The translations under genes and the position numbers were made by a program. A DNA stretch of 64,000 nucleotides from Cercis canadensis (Eukaryota; Streptophyta; Magnoliopsida; Fabales; Fabaceae): NCBI GenBank assembly GCA_003255065.1, contig QAOA01005617.1, forward strand, positions 62,001 to 126,000, in the 5' to 3' direction. Positions 12,147-23,082 of the stretch are shown here, one piece after another (position 1 is the first letter of the stretch; each line of letters starts with the position of its first letter). The notes beneath the pieces were generated by a model, which was given only the letters and a program-made list of their open reading frames with translations, searched no databases and was not told the origin of the DNA.

Positions 12147-14693
12147 ATGGATTACAAACAAAGTCCGTTGAGCTGTACCCATGAACCGCACGCATCAAAC
12201 GCAACTGCAACTGTTGGATTAAGCAATGCAGATATGCGTTCACGTATAATGGTGATTATTCATCATCCTCCATTTTAGATTGGTAGACAGATATATAAAA
12301 ATACTATTCCTAAACAATATCCATTAATGATGCGGTCTGTTTAGCCTTTAAGTCCCTAGCACCTTCTAATTCTTATATATTTTCTCAGGTTATTGAAGCA
12401 AAAATAAATGGTATGGAAGAAACTTTGCAATGTTTGAAGTCAGAGTTGTCATTAATGGCTTACTTGGTGAGTAAAGAGGTTGGTGACACAACCAAACATA
12501 TTGACCCTAAAGGTAACGTCGATAGTCAAGGAAAGAGGAATGTCTTGGTAAAAGGTCATGGCTTTTATTATCCAAAGCAGTCCACTGCAACAATGGGGCA
12601 ACTATCTGTTGATAACTATCCGCACGTGGAGATGACTCAACATAGTGAAGATGTTGTTCATGCACCCCATGCATCAGGAACTACAGAACCACCTGGCAAA
12701 AGTTAGCTCATAACACGTCAAACAAAAAGAGAGCTGGATGAAGAGCATATTGACTCTTGTCACTCACCTCCAAAACCGAAGAGAGGCAGGCCAAGGGGTT
12801 CTTCTTCTAATAGGGTATTAAGCATCTCCTTGTTATGCTTTTTCTGTATCGATTTTATTGTTACCTTTATATATTTATTATGTTACTTCATAATCTTACT
12901 TAGGGGAAAGGTCAAAGGGGTAGGTCCAATGCTGGGAAGAGGCTATTTGATGGTGATAATGGCTCACCACCACTTATTAATAGGAAGGGGAACACATTAC
13001 CGGAAATGGGTACTGATGAGGCAAAATTCCAAACACCTCCACCAGCTAGGCCTCATGGACGTAATTGGGTGACACCTCCTGTGAGTATTTTGATTTTTAA
13101 TGAGTGAACATTTTCTTGTTAGTAAATTTTATAACACCATTTTAACATTTTTATTAATGATTTGTTGGAGCAGGACATGAAGCTTTCTTTCTACCCACAT
13201 AGGGATATGTTACTAGATCTTCAACAAATTAAAATCGCATCATATATATTTGCTAATGACCTACCAGCAGAGTATGACAGCTGTCAAGAGTTTATATAAG
13301 CTTCATTTCAATAGGTTGGAATAGAACCCCATATTTATTTGTTTGGTGATTACCCCACTTGTTATTATTTTTGTGTATTATGAATCAGTGAGATTTTAGT
13401 GAAATGTGATGCTCTATGGGCAAGAAGAGAACTTTTCAAATGTCTCCTTCCAAAACAGTGGATAGATGGTGACGTGAGTATTTGACATTTTTCATTTAAG
13501 TAATTTATTTTATAAATAAAATAAATTGTAAGGGATGATTTTATTAATTTATAATTTGACATTTTTCATTTAAGTACTACATTTTATAAATAAAATAAAA
13601 TGTAAGGTATGAGTTTATTAATTTATTTACAACTTGGCAGATATTGACAATGCAAGCTGCTAGAATGACTAAGATACAAAGGGATTCAGGAATGGTGGAA
13701 ATTTGGTACTTGCCTTCAACATTCTCAGTAAGTAAACGTTTATCAATTGTTTGTTCTCTCTTTTGTGCCAATGTTTGTCACATAGTCTGTGACATTTTCA
13801 CTAAGTATGTCAATTGATTAGTATCAATTTTATAGCAACAAGTCTGTGCTGGCTGTATTTCTGTGGATGAGGCAATTGCTAAATATGCGGATATATACAT
13901 GACCCGCAGTAATACTCACTCACATGTTAGTATTACAACAAAATTAATAGCTTCATCAGGTCTTCTACTCTTCTTTATGCTAAATGAGGAAGTATTTGTT
14001 CACTTTTACATTCACAGATATATATCCCAATGAACCAACCCGGACTCCATTGGTACTTGATGGTTATAGATCTTGGTGCATGGGAGGTGAAATATGTTGA
14101 CTCCTATCCTGTTGAAGAGCATAAACAATTTCGAATTGAACAAATAAATAAAATGGTGGGACTATTTCCATTTCTCTTATTGTATTCATCTATGAGTAAA
14201 TTTTAAATAATAGTATTTTTTAATTTTGGATGTTAACATTGTGTTAGAAACCATTCATGGAAGAGCTATTGAAGAATCCAAAATTCTATCCAAACAAGCC
14301 TTATTGTGTCTCTCAATGGGAAATTGTTCAACCTAGCAACTTTGACACCCAGAAGAATGGGTAATAATACATATGAGTAATTTACTATGTCTTTGGCACC
14401 CATCACTAAGTACTGCATTATGTTGTAGGGATGATTGCGGTGTATGGGTTGCTGATTGGATGGCCTTTGCCACTAAATCTGATAACTTTGATATTGGGGT
14501 AAACCCAACTTGTATACTTGTATACTTCATTGCTTTTTAACTGAACAAATTTGAGGGACTCACCATAATTTTGCAGGACCCCGAAGATACTGGGAGGATG
14601 TATCTTGCTGTTGACCTAGTTTTCAACAACTACAATACGTCTAAGGGGGAGGTTTTTAAGAAAGCATGTCAGTACTGGAACATGCATGACTAA
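12147..14693 (+). CDS. ULP1-like (C48) cysteine protease gene, eleven exons, one in-frame stop
   Basis: My exon model is 12147-12251, 12389-12814, 12904-13080, 13174-13271, 13389-13473, 13641-13727, 13836-13925, 14018-14155, 14248-14360, 14429-14498 and 14577-14693. All introns have GT-AG borders and phases agree throughout, giving about 500 codons. The N-terminal half has a helical segment (exon 2) and an AT-hook-like 'KRGRPRGS'. The C-terminal half is a ULP1/SENP-type peptidase: His in 'PGLHWYLMVID' (exon 8), Asp in 'VKYVDSYP' (exon 8), Gln in 'DTQKNG' (end of exon 9) and Cys in 'DDCGVWVADW' (exon 10). These enzymes cleave SUMO or related modifiers; many plant copies lie inside Mutator-like or CACTA transposons. 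The only break is a TAG at 12704-12706 in exon 2, with the frame otherwise intact. This could be a recent nonsense mutation or a base-call error. A start downstream of the stop would still keep the protease domain. Confidence 0.7.
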
Positions 14694-16510
14694 ACACTAT
14701 AATTTGTCATATGGTTTTTTTGAGTTTGGTAACAATCTGACTTGCATTTTGGAAGGTCATACTTGTTTTGTCCATAAATGTAATTTTTAGACCTGAATTT
14801 CTTTGGTGGGGGACTATCCATATGTCCTTCAAAATGTGTTGCCGAGTGATTATTACATAAATGTATAATTTTGTTGGACATTTCTAGTTGAAATAGATTA
14901 ACACCTCGTTATATTTGCTATGTTTAATGAAAAGTTATATACACTTCAAACTTATACTCAGTTAGTCTCAATAGTTACAGAAGTATCTTCTGCAATTGGC
15001 CATATTTATTTCATAAGATGTTTGTTAACATGTCTGGATGGCTACCAATGCCTTTGAAATGGGTTTCCAAGAAAGGCAGAATCTACATGGGCAAACTATG
15101 ATAAAGTTTGTCTCTTCCTCCTCGGAACAGCAATGCAAAAAGTGCTCTATAGCTCTTACATATCGGGCTTCCTAGTTCCATTGCCCGACTATTGGAAGCT
15201 GCAACATCTACCAAGGATCAGCATGCATGCTGAACCCACGAGAGAACAGTTATTGCTATGGTTATATGGGCATGATTGGTCTTGGGAGATAGAATTGAGG
15301 AAACAAAAGAAAACCTGGTGTATATTTTCATTTAGCCTTCAGACTACGAAATACTTATAGTGATCACCAAATATGGAGTAGCTGACAAGATTGCTTTATT
15401 TGGAAGGAATTTTCTTGCACTTCATAATTTTCTTGCACTTCATAAATATAACGAGAAATGCGAATTATGTCTCTGCATTTTTTTTTTCTAAAAAAAAAGA
15501 CTCTCTAGAAGGAGGACAAATTCAATGGAAAACTTCTTGAAAGAAAAATATAACTTACAGAAAATATCTCGTTATATTTACAGATTTATTGCTCGACCAG
15601 TACCCTCAAAGCACACCTTTAAGTCTTTGACCTTGCTTTGCAAAGTAGTGCATGTTACAAAAGCCTCCTATTTTTGGCATCCACTGCTTGGTGAGTGCAT
15701 AGAAAATATAAAGAATCACACGCTAATTGGACTTCAAATTTGTTTCATGCTCTTGCTGGAATTCCATGTTAGCCCCAATTAAAGTGCCAACCCTCTCACC
15801 TTTAAGGCCTTTCTAGTACATAGTTCAGGGAGGAGGAAAGAGTAGGATGTTCATGTTCTAGAACATTACAATTACATTTGACAAATATGTATATAGACTA
15901 ACTGTTAGGATATTAGTTGAAATAAGTTTAAAGGTTCATGCTTAATTTTTGTTATTTGTTATAATGACACATGCAAGAAATTCAATTAACTTTTCCCTAT
16001 CAAATATCATTTTCTACTATATAATAAACACATTCTTAAGAAATAATCACATGCAATTATATCAGACTCAACTAAAATGATTTAACTGTAGTGGCACTAA
16101 AATAATTTTCTCAATTCAAAATGGTTCTTTAGTAATAATATATTTCAGTGGGTATATGCCCATATGGGATCTGTTCTTCCGAACTAAACGGTAAGTACTA
16201 GAAGCAAAAATGACAAATATATTTTTATGTTCACAGTCTGGACGACCGAATGCATATTCCTGTCTTGATATGGAAAACACATCTTTTCGTACAATCAGAA
16301 ATTGTAGTCTATAGCAAACTATAATATTGATTAGGTGAGGGCTTACGCTCTTTCTCAGTTTAGTTAGTTTGGATGTGATTCACTCTAGTTTTGAACCCAT
16401 AATTTATAAGTTCTAAGGACAATCTCAATACTACTCTAGTCAATTGGTTAAGCTTTTAAATTCTACTATATATATCAAACACGTGTACCTAAACATTAAC
16501 GGGCAGAAAA
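14694..16510. other. Intergenic, no supported gene
   Basis: The left part is presumably the ULP1-like gene's 3' UTR. Open frames at 15133-15360 and 15525-15782 have no recognisable motif. A TATA-like ATATATAT near 16471 precedes the PMEI frame. Confidence 0.4.
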
Positions 16511-16858
16511 ATGGCTTCAAGCAAAGCTTTTCATCAAATAATAATTCTGCCAATCTTGCGTATGACTTTCTTTGCAATACTGGGTCAATGTGCTAGGCTG
16601 CAGGACACAGTGGAAGAAGAGGATTTGATTAACACGACCTGCAAGCACACTCTTCACTTTGAACTATGCGTTTCTTCCCTGGCACTTGATCCTCGTAGCC
16701 TGACATCCGATCTCAAAGGCCTTACTGACATTGCATTAAATCAAAGCAAAGCTTATGGAGATCAAACGTTGTCAGCAATAAAATCCAAACAAACATTGTC
16801 ACCCACCAACTCATGCCAGCCCCAAATCCAACATATACATATAGCGTCCCTTCAATAA
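16511..16858 (+). CDS. Truncated plant invertase/pectin methylesterase inhibitor (PMEI-like)
   Basis: The 115-residue frame starts with a probable secretory signal (hydrophobic 'IIILPILRMTFFAILG' within the first 25 residues). A PMEI-type N-terminal hairpin follows: 'LINTTCKHTLHFELCVSSL' with the first conserved cysteine pair spaced as in the family, then 'DLKGLTDIALNQSKAYGDQ' of the second helix. Family members are about 160-200 residues with four conserved cysteines and a four-helix bundle. Here the frame leaves homology near residue 90, the third and fourth cysteines are absent, and no continuation was seen downstream. Intact proteins act in the cell wall against pectin methylesterase or invertase. 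This copy is probably non-functional. Confidence 0.6.
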   Translation: MASSKAFHQIIILPILRMTFFAILGQCARLQDTVEEEDLINTTCKHTLHFELCVSSLALDPRSLTSDLKGLTDIALNQSKAYGDQTLSAIKSKQTLSPTNSCQPQIQHIHIASLQ

Positions 16859-17380
16859 ATAGTATCTTAAGCAAGATACTGGAATTTAAATTTCTCCACA
16901 AACATACATGGTGGTTCACAATTCTTATTAAAATAAAATAATATCTTAAGCAATTTCTTGATCCAATTCATTTGTCCTCTAGCTTGGATGCAAGGATCTC
17001 GAATATTGCTTATTCCCATATTATTCTTGCTGATCTGACATCACTTTCCTCACCTTCCTCAAATCTTTTTAATTTCCTTCTTGACAAACCATACTGGAGA
17101 ACAATTCCAGAGGAATATGACATATGTGACTCATACATGTTTAGATAGAACAGACTCAAATTATAAATATTTGTCCACAAAATGACATATAAGTAATACA
17201 TAAAACATTCACTTGGGGAAGTTACATAATTGGTTACACCTTAAATTAATCATTACAACCAAATAACCATGCATCATTAATTTAAAACACTACTTTTATT
17301 GCTACTCATTCGACGTGAAATATTCTGCCAAATTACAATAAACCGTGCATATAAGCTATAGTACCAGTATTTTATCCGGT
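16859..17380. other. Intergenic, no supported gene
   Basis: AT-rich DNA between the truncated PMEI frame and the end of the FAR1-like gene. No missing PMEI second half could be found in it. Confidence 0.4.
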
Positions 17381-18064
17381 TCAATCCCAACACCTAGACT
17401 GCTGTGTATCTTCCTCTGTCTGCATCAGAAACTATCCATATTAATATGTAAGCTAAAAAATTTGTGAAACATTCAAAGGACTTTAACATACTTGATAAGC
17501 ACCATCTGCAGGTGGATCACTACGGTCATCTCCAATTGTCCTAAATTCTTCATCAACCTCAAAACCCCGATCTGCCATGAAAGTGTCAACCTCCTGAAAA
17601 GTTAAACAAAAAAAAACAAATAATTATGCTAACTCAAATTAATAGGTTCAATATCTTAACATCAATGTGTATAAAGTTCATTATAATTATGAAATTTTAT
17701 TACCTGGTATTCACCCAAATTACCAATGCTCCCACCTAGATTGACAGTTTCGCACTCAATACTTGTGTCATCATTTATTTCTTGTTTAGAACCCAAATGA
17801 GTATTTTCTGGGCAATGCCTCCGAATATGCCCCCCTTTCCTACATAACCCGCAACACCTCTTCTTTTTAGGGAAGCCTGCGCTAACTTCGATAGGCCTAC
17901 CTTTCGTTTTCACAGCAATTGGATCCTTTACATGACTTGCACCTATGCTGGAATCACATTCATACATCGGCCTGTTAGAATCAATTCCATTCATTGGTCT
18001 CCCATGTTTCACTTCAAGGGATGAGACAATTACTCCTAACTTATCTCTTACATCATAGAAGTCT
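17381..18064 (-). pseudogene. 3' end of a FAR1/FHY3-type (FAR1-RELATED SEQUENCE) gene, cut by a CACTA element
   Basis: Three exons can be modelled, 18064-17705, 17593-17492 and 17419-17381, with GT-AG borders and an in-frame stop. They encode the C-terminal region of a FAR1-related protein: 'SNRPMYECDSSIG', 'KDPIAVKTKGRP', then a CCHC-type zinc finger 'CCGLCRKGGHIRRHC', and an acidic tail. FAR1/FHY3 proteins are transcription factors derived from Mutator-like transposases; the same C-terminal signature also occurs in active MULE transposases. The frame is open right up to position 18063, where a transposon terminus begins, so the rest of the gene was separated by that insertion. I could not recognise the missing FAR1 and MULE domains to the right of 21651. 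It is either a domesticated FAR1 relative or a MULE transposase remnant. Confidence 0.65.
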
Positions 18065-18073
18065 CACTACAAC

Positions 18074-18360
18074 AAATTTCCTGGATTCCAACGGAATTTT
18101 TCCGTTGGAATTCTGGATTCCAACGGAAATTCCAACGGAATATGTGTTGTTGGAAAATACCCGTTGGAATTGCGTAATTTCAACGGAAAATAATTTCAAC
18201 AGAAATTCCAACGGAATTTTACCGTTGGAAAATATTTTTTGAAAAAAAATTCAACGAAAAATTCCAACGGAAATTCCAACAGTAAAATTCCGTTGGAATT
18301 ATTTTCCAACGGAAAATACCATTGGAATTTTTAATATATTTTAAAAAAATAATTTTAAAA
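18074..18360. repeat. Left subterminal palindromic repeats of the first CACTA element
   Basis: More than ten copies of an imperfect TTCCAACGGAAA or TTTCCGTTGGAA motif in alternating orientation. Neighbouring copies pair with one another, so a transcript would fold into hairpins. This is typical of transposase-binding subterminal arrays. The density falls after 18325. Confidence 0.7.
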
Positions 18361-19017
18361 AAATATTTTTTAAAAAAAATATAAAATTATTTTTTGGTTT
18401 TGGTATTTAAAATTCCAATAGAATGAAATTTCCGTTAGATTTTTTTTTTTTTTNCATAACAAAATGTCTACACTTGCACTGCAGAATAATGATATTTACA
18501 ATTTTTTTGCCACAACATTGTACAAATTGTCCTGTGTAGCAGAATATGAATTCTACTTGTTCCACTTGCATTACGAGTGTTAGCTGCATCCGAAGAGAGA
18601 GACCTTTCTTTTCGTGTTGTTGGTTTAGGAACTGAAGGCTAAGTGTCAGGTTCTGGAACTAAAGCCACATTTTCAGCTGTTGGAAACTAGAATTCAACAG
18701 GTTAACTAGATAACAATTCCATCAGATTCAATTGTCACATAATTCTTCGCCATCAGGAATAATTAAACATAAGAACACCATTACAATGTGGAGAAAGAAA
18801 CATTCTACAATACGAGTTTGTACTTGTGTGTGTGGAATTATGTCCACATCAGTAGGTTATTATAAATTCTGGACTAAAAGCTCCCTGAACTAAATGGTCT
18901 AAATTATTCAAAAGATTATTATTATATAAAATGAAATAAATTGACGTAGCAGGCATAGCAAGTATGTAAGGCGATGAATCCACAAAACATTCAGTAGTGC
19001 AAAAAAAGTTGCTGTTA

Positions 19018-20384
19018 CTAAAGTCCATTATAATCCACTAGCACAACCTCAACCATGAATGCCGGGGAAGGCAATTTTCTCTTCAAAAAGACAATTCCAG
19101 TAAAACTACAATCAAATACAAGATTCATTTATGAATACCAATAAAGCGACACAAAACTGAACAATAGATAGATCATTCTCTAATCTCTGCTGTTAAGATC
19201 ACCTATTCTTGATACCATCACAGAAAAACCATAAATGCTTACCTTGTCAAAACCATCAAGATCACTGGTGTTCAATACTTTCCTGTTTTCTGTCATAGTT
19301 GTGTTCAACCAACTACAAGAAAAAATAGCATGAAATTTCAGTTTCATGTAGGACTGGAAGCAGAGGCAGTTGAGTATTAACACAATATTAATTCGGCTAC
19401 CAGTAAAAATCTCCATCACTCAAGAAAAAGAGACAAAACATGTAAATATTAACACAAATTAATAGTCTAAAGAAAAAGAGACAACATAAATTATGTAAAT
19501 ATTAGCAAACAAGTCAAGAAAAGTATGAAAAAATTTCCATCACTCAAACATGTAACAAGTAAAACATGACCTTATGGATTTCATTAGAAGCATGCACTAT
19601 AGATAGTCTGCAGCATGGGGAAAACTGATAAAAGAATGTCCAAACATACCACTATGATCCAAAACAGTTATAGAGGCCCTGATCCAGTAAGGGCACCTGT
19701 GAAGCCGGAATCCCCTAAGCATGCACCTGCACAGAATATGATGTTAGCATGTGAAGACTAAGGTAGTATTAAGTCACACATGGCCCAGAATATACCTGCG
19801 AGCTGGTGGGTTTTCTCAATTGAAGTAAGTCAAAACACGCTCAAAATATTTGACATACCTCTAAAGAAAACATCAAATATATTATCATGAGAGAAGATGT
19901 AAGAAGCTAGGCAAGTCGTAATAAGTCAGAATCTCCAATTTTACAAATATTTATCACATAGTAAAGAGGAAGTCACAATCTGACTTGGCAGAATAAGGCC
20001 TTTTCCATCAAAACATCTTTTCTGATTGTAGTAATCAATGGATTCCTCAGCAGTTGGAAAGAACTGCAGTACATTTAAGTTAACGACTTAAAGACAAGTT
20101 GAGCAACATAAGAAAAATGTGTAAGAGTATGTCTTATCACCTTATGATGAGTCTCAAAAAACTTAATCACTTCTTCCATATGATTTCTGTAAAAACCCTG
20201 CAGTACATATTTAGATAGTTTGAATACTGGTCTTAAAAGGAAAACTACCAAAAGAAACTGCATAAAAAATTAGCTTACTCACTTCAACATAACCAAAAAA
20301 TCCAGAGCTCATATCGCCAGCAGGGAACCCCATAGCAATAATATTTTCAGTGATATATGTCATATCTAGATCAAATCCTCCTTC
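19018..20384 (-). pseudogene. Captured PTEN2-like phosphatase gene fragments inside the CACTA element
   Basis: Seven exon-like blocks in gene order, each with splice borders and matching a plant PTEN2 lipid/protein phosphatase: 20384-20283 ('GFPAGDMSSGFFGYVE'), 20197-20141 ('NHMEEVIKFFETHHK'), 20063-19977 ('FFPTAEESIDYYNQKRC'), 19860-19796 ('YVKYFERVLTYF'), 19726-19650 ('RGFRLHRCPYWIR'), 19312-19243 ('NTSDLDGFDK') and 19080-19018 ('LPSPAFMVEVVLVDYNG'). The first four are from the phosphatase domain and the rest from the C2 domain. Missing are the N-terminal exons, the exons between the second and third blocks, which hold the catalytic HCX5R loop, and the C2 exon(s) between the fifth and sixth. 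Block four has a TGA at 19818-19816. The last block ends in a stop with no clear donor. The fragment cannot encode an active phosphatase. Intron sequences are retained, so capture was from genomic DNA, not cDNA. A possible C-terminal tail lies near 18690-18540. Confidence 0.8.
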
Positions 20385-21539
20385 CTAAAAAAGGGTATAA
20401 AAGTGGAGAATTGTATATATTAGCCAACGATTTTCTTTATAAACAGAAAATAGAATGTCACAAGATATAAAGAAAATAAAATAACTCAATGTACTCACAA
20501 AAATAATGTATAATATAAACATTTCTAACAGCTTTTGTAAACTGAAGAGGCTAGGATATCCATCATATAGAATATTAAATTAAAACATGTCTTAACAGGG
20601 GGAAGGTTATTATCTGCAAAGTTAAAATTTTACATTCACCAGCAGGTCTACAAAATGATCAGTAAGAATCTTTGATTTGTGATATAGAGAACCAGATAAC
20701 ATAAAATATTGCATTGTCCAGTTCTTTTTCTGTATAAACATTTATTATATCACAACAGGGATCTGTAAATAAAGTCCAAAAATAAGCATCACTTTCTTGT
20801 TAAGGAAAGGGAAGGCAATGATAAACCAAAACTTAAAGCAACCATCCAATAGGATAATCAACACATTGTTCAAAGGGGTAGAGTACAACTTAGCGACCTA
20901 ATCAAGAACAAAGACAAAGTAAATAAGATTACAAAGAAACAACACCTGGTATGAAATTTGGAGAGCGTGCATGAACTACACCGAACCATTACCTCCATTA
21001 AATAGGAAAAACTCAAAAACAAACGATGATGATTCCATCAATTCACCGGCGATTTTCCAATCGGCTTTAAAACACCGAACCATTACCTCCATTAAATAGG
21101 AAAAACTCAAAAACAAATGAAATTCGTCGGCGATTTTCCAATCGGCTTTAAAACCCAGAAAAATTGCTGGCTCCCCTGCATTTTGGAATGCCTTGTATGA
21201 ACAACATCGGGAGAGTGGCCCTTTAGGCTAATGGTGGTTTTGATTTGAAAGGAATAAAATAATCCTAAGTTACTTCCGTCAGAAAACTCCTTACACCACC
21301 GGAATAGGAAGGTCCAACAAAAGGGAGAAGGGATCGAGCTAGGGCTGTGAAAGAGAATGGTGAAATGAGATGGGGAAAAAGGGGGAAAGTGAATATAGAC
21401 TGAAAAAATTCCAACGGTACTATTTTGGTATTTACCGTGGGAATCAACAAAAAAAAATTTTAAAAAAATTGAAATTAGATGTGAGAAGCTAGTCTCACAA
21501 CCTTTTCCACTATTCTCACAGAACAAAATTTGGAAAACC

Positions 21540-21651
21540 AATTCTAACGGTAATTCTAACAGAAAATTTCAACGAAATTAAATTACCGTTAAAATTATCA
21601 TTGGAATTTCTACAAAATTTCTTGAAATTTTCTAAAAATTTTCTTGTAGTG
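21540..21651. repeat. Right subterminal repeats and terminus of the first CACTA element
   Basis: Several variants of the CCAACGG/CCGTTGG motif (for example TTACCGTTAAAATTATCATTGG) lead into the terminal TTTTCTTGTAGTG. They are more degenerate than the left array. Confidence 0.6.
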
Positions 21652-22720
21652 AGAAGACTGAAGAATCGCAATTCCCAACAAGCAGAAGTTGAACTCTCAG
21701 CGAAGAACTTTCAAATCAAACTCTCTTACCCTCAGTCCCTAATTTATGTTTGCCCAAACCCCAAACAAAATATTTGTTCATGCTGTAATCTGATGAACTC
21801 ATTTTCATTGTCAATTTTTTCTTCTAAACGCTTGTGTTTTGGGGCTTTTAATGGTCTTTTTGTGTTAATTTTTGTAAGGAGCCCAACCTTGAAATCCAAC
21901 CTAACCCTTCTGAAATGAAAGCAAATTGGCCCAAATAATAACTTACAATAGACTTATAGAATCGGGAGGCAAACTTGCAATTTTAGGAGTTTACAAGTGT
22001 GTGGCAATTTTATCCTGAGTTTAGTGAGAGATAGTATTTATCAATTTTAGGCTTAGCTTATTTAAAATTTGAACTTGACCCATATAAAATTAGGCTACTG
22101 TTTGAATTTTGAGATTCATTAAAATTGAGCCTTTTAGGCTTCAGGCGAATTTGGACTGCTGGATTTTAAATTTTTTTCTTTTATTTATTTATTTATTTTT
22201 CTCTTTATTTTTAATTAATTTTTCCTTTTTTATTTTAGAAATAAATATTTAATTCAAAAAAAGTAAAATAATATAAATTGGGCCAACTCTTTTATACATA
22301 AGGCATAATATGGCCAGGCTAGGGCATAAAATTAAGTCTGATTAAATGTGAGTTTTTTGGGCTCGACTCGATTAACAATGCTACTAACAGACATGTTTGT
22401 TCAAACTTTATTTTGTTGCCTAAGATTGCTATTTTAAATGATTTCACCAGTCTAACTCATGATTTTGATAATCATAAGTAATACTCTATATATTTAGTAA
22501 GAAGGATTGGGTTCATAAATTACACATTTAAAGTATGGGCTAATTGTGGCTAATCCATTGACAATAATAACAACTAACAAAACAAAGCACAAGACTCCTG
22601 AAAAATCTAAATGACATTTTAAAACAAAAAAGAATGATAAACCATTTTTTGTGATAAAAGTTTAAATATAGGGTACTTTTTTTTTATGTGAAATATAGTG
22701 GTAGTTTTTTTTTTGATTGG
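21652..22720. other. Between the CACTA element and the LINE; no gene recognised
   Basis: AT-rich DNA with T-rich runs. It may include the upstream part of the disrupted FAR1-like gene, but no FAR1 domain could be read. The region from about 22000 to 22400 has the composition of old decayed repeat DNA. Confidence 0.35.
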
Positions 22721-22736
22721 GATATAGGGGTAGTTT
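22721..22736. repeat. LINE target-site duplication, left copy
   Basis: gatataggggtagttt is repeated exactly at 28465-28480 and brackets the LINE. The LINE's tail of T residues (poly-A on the minus strand) begins inside or directly after it. Confidence 0.85.
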
Positions 22737-22761
22737 TTTTTATCTGAAAATGGACTTTCCA

Positions 22762-23082
22762 TTAAGCAACCAATGAAAAAACATCTGAAAGAAAACTAGG
22801 TGGCAGATCATGCCAAACCAAAAGCATAGAAGCAGGAACACCATACTTTGCTAACTTATCAGCAGCGAAATTAGCTTGTCTAGGAACCCAGCTAAAGGAG
22901 ATACTTAGAAACTCACGAGCTAGTGCATGAATATCCTCCAATAACAGGCCTAACGGAGAGAGGAACTTCTCCCCACTGTTGAGAGCCAATACCAAACCTT
23001 GAGCATCACATGCCACACAAACCGCAGTCATACCCAATGCGAAAGCCAACTTCAACCCCTCTCGACATGCCATGGCCTCCAA
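22762..23082 (-). pseudogene. LINE RNase H domain (3' end of ORF2)
   Basis: Encodes the plant LINE RVT_3/RNase H domain. 'EAMACREGLKLAFALG' carries the conserved Glu, 'ACDAQGLVLAL' the Asp, and 'WVPRQANFAADKLAKYG' the late His/Asn-Ala-Asp motif. It overlaps the end of the preceding frame in a different phase, so a frameshift separates it from the reverse transcriptase. That shift lies downstream of the poly-C and N run at 23263-23293. Confidence 0.8.

Larger units (their letters stand above)
18065..21651. mobile_element. CACTA-type DNA transposon carrying PTEN2 gene fragments
   Basis: The left end is CACTACAACAAATTT and the right end is AAATTTTCTTGTAGTG, the inverted 'CACTACAA.AAA' termini of plant CACTA (En/Spm) elements. 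Both ends hold many short palindromic copies of a TTCCAACGGAA/TTCCGTTGGAA motif, the usual subterminal binding-site array. The 3.59-kb interior shows no TNPD or TNPA transposase, so the element is non-autonomous. It carries split exons of a host PTEN2 gene on the minus strand. The immediate flanks are AGAAGTCT (18057-18064) and AGAAGACT (21652-21659), a near-perfect 8-bp direct repeat rather than the 3-bp duplication typical of CACTA. Confidence 0.75.

Noticed and set aside
15133-15360. 75-residue frame beginning MQKVLYSSYISG
   Set aside because: No family resemblance, no neighbouring exons and ordinary intergenic composition.
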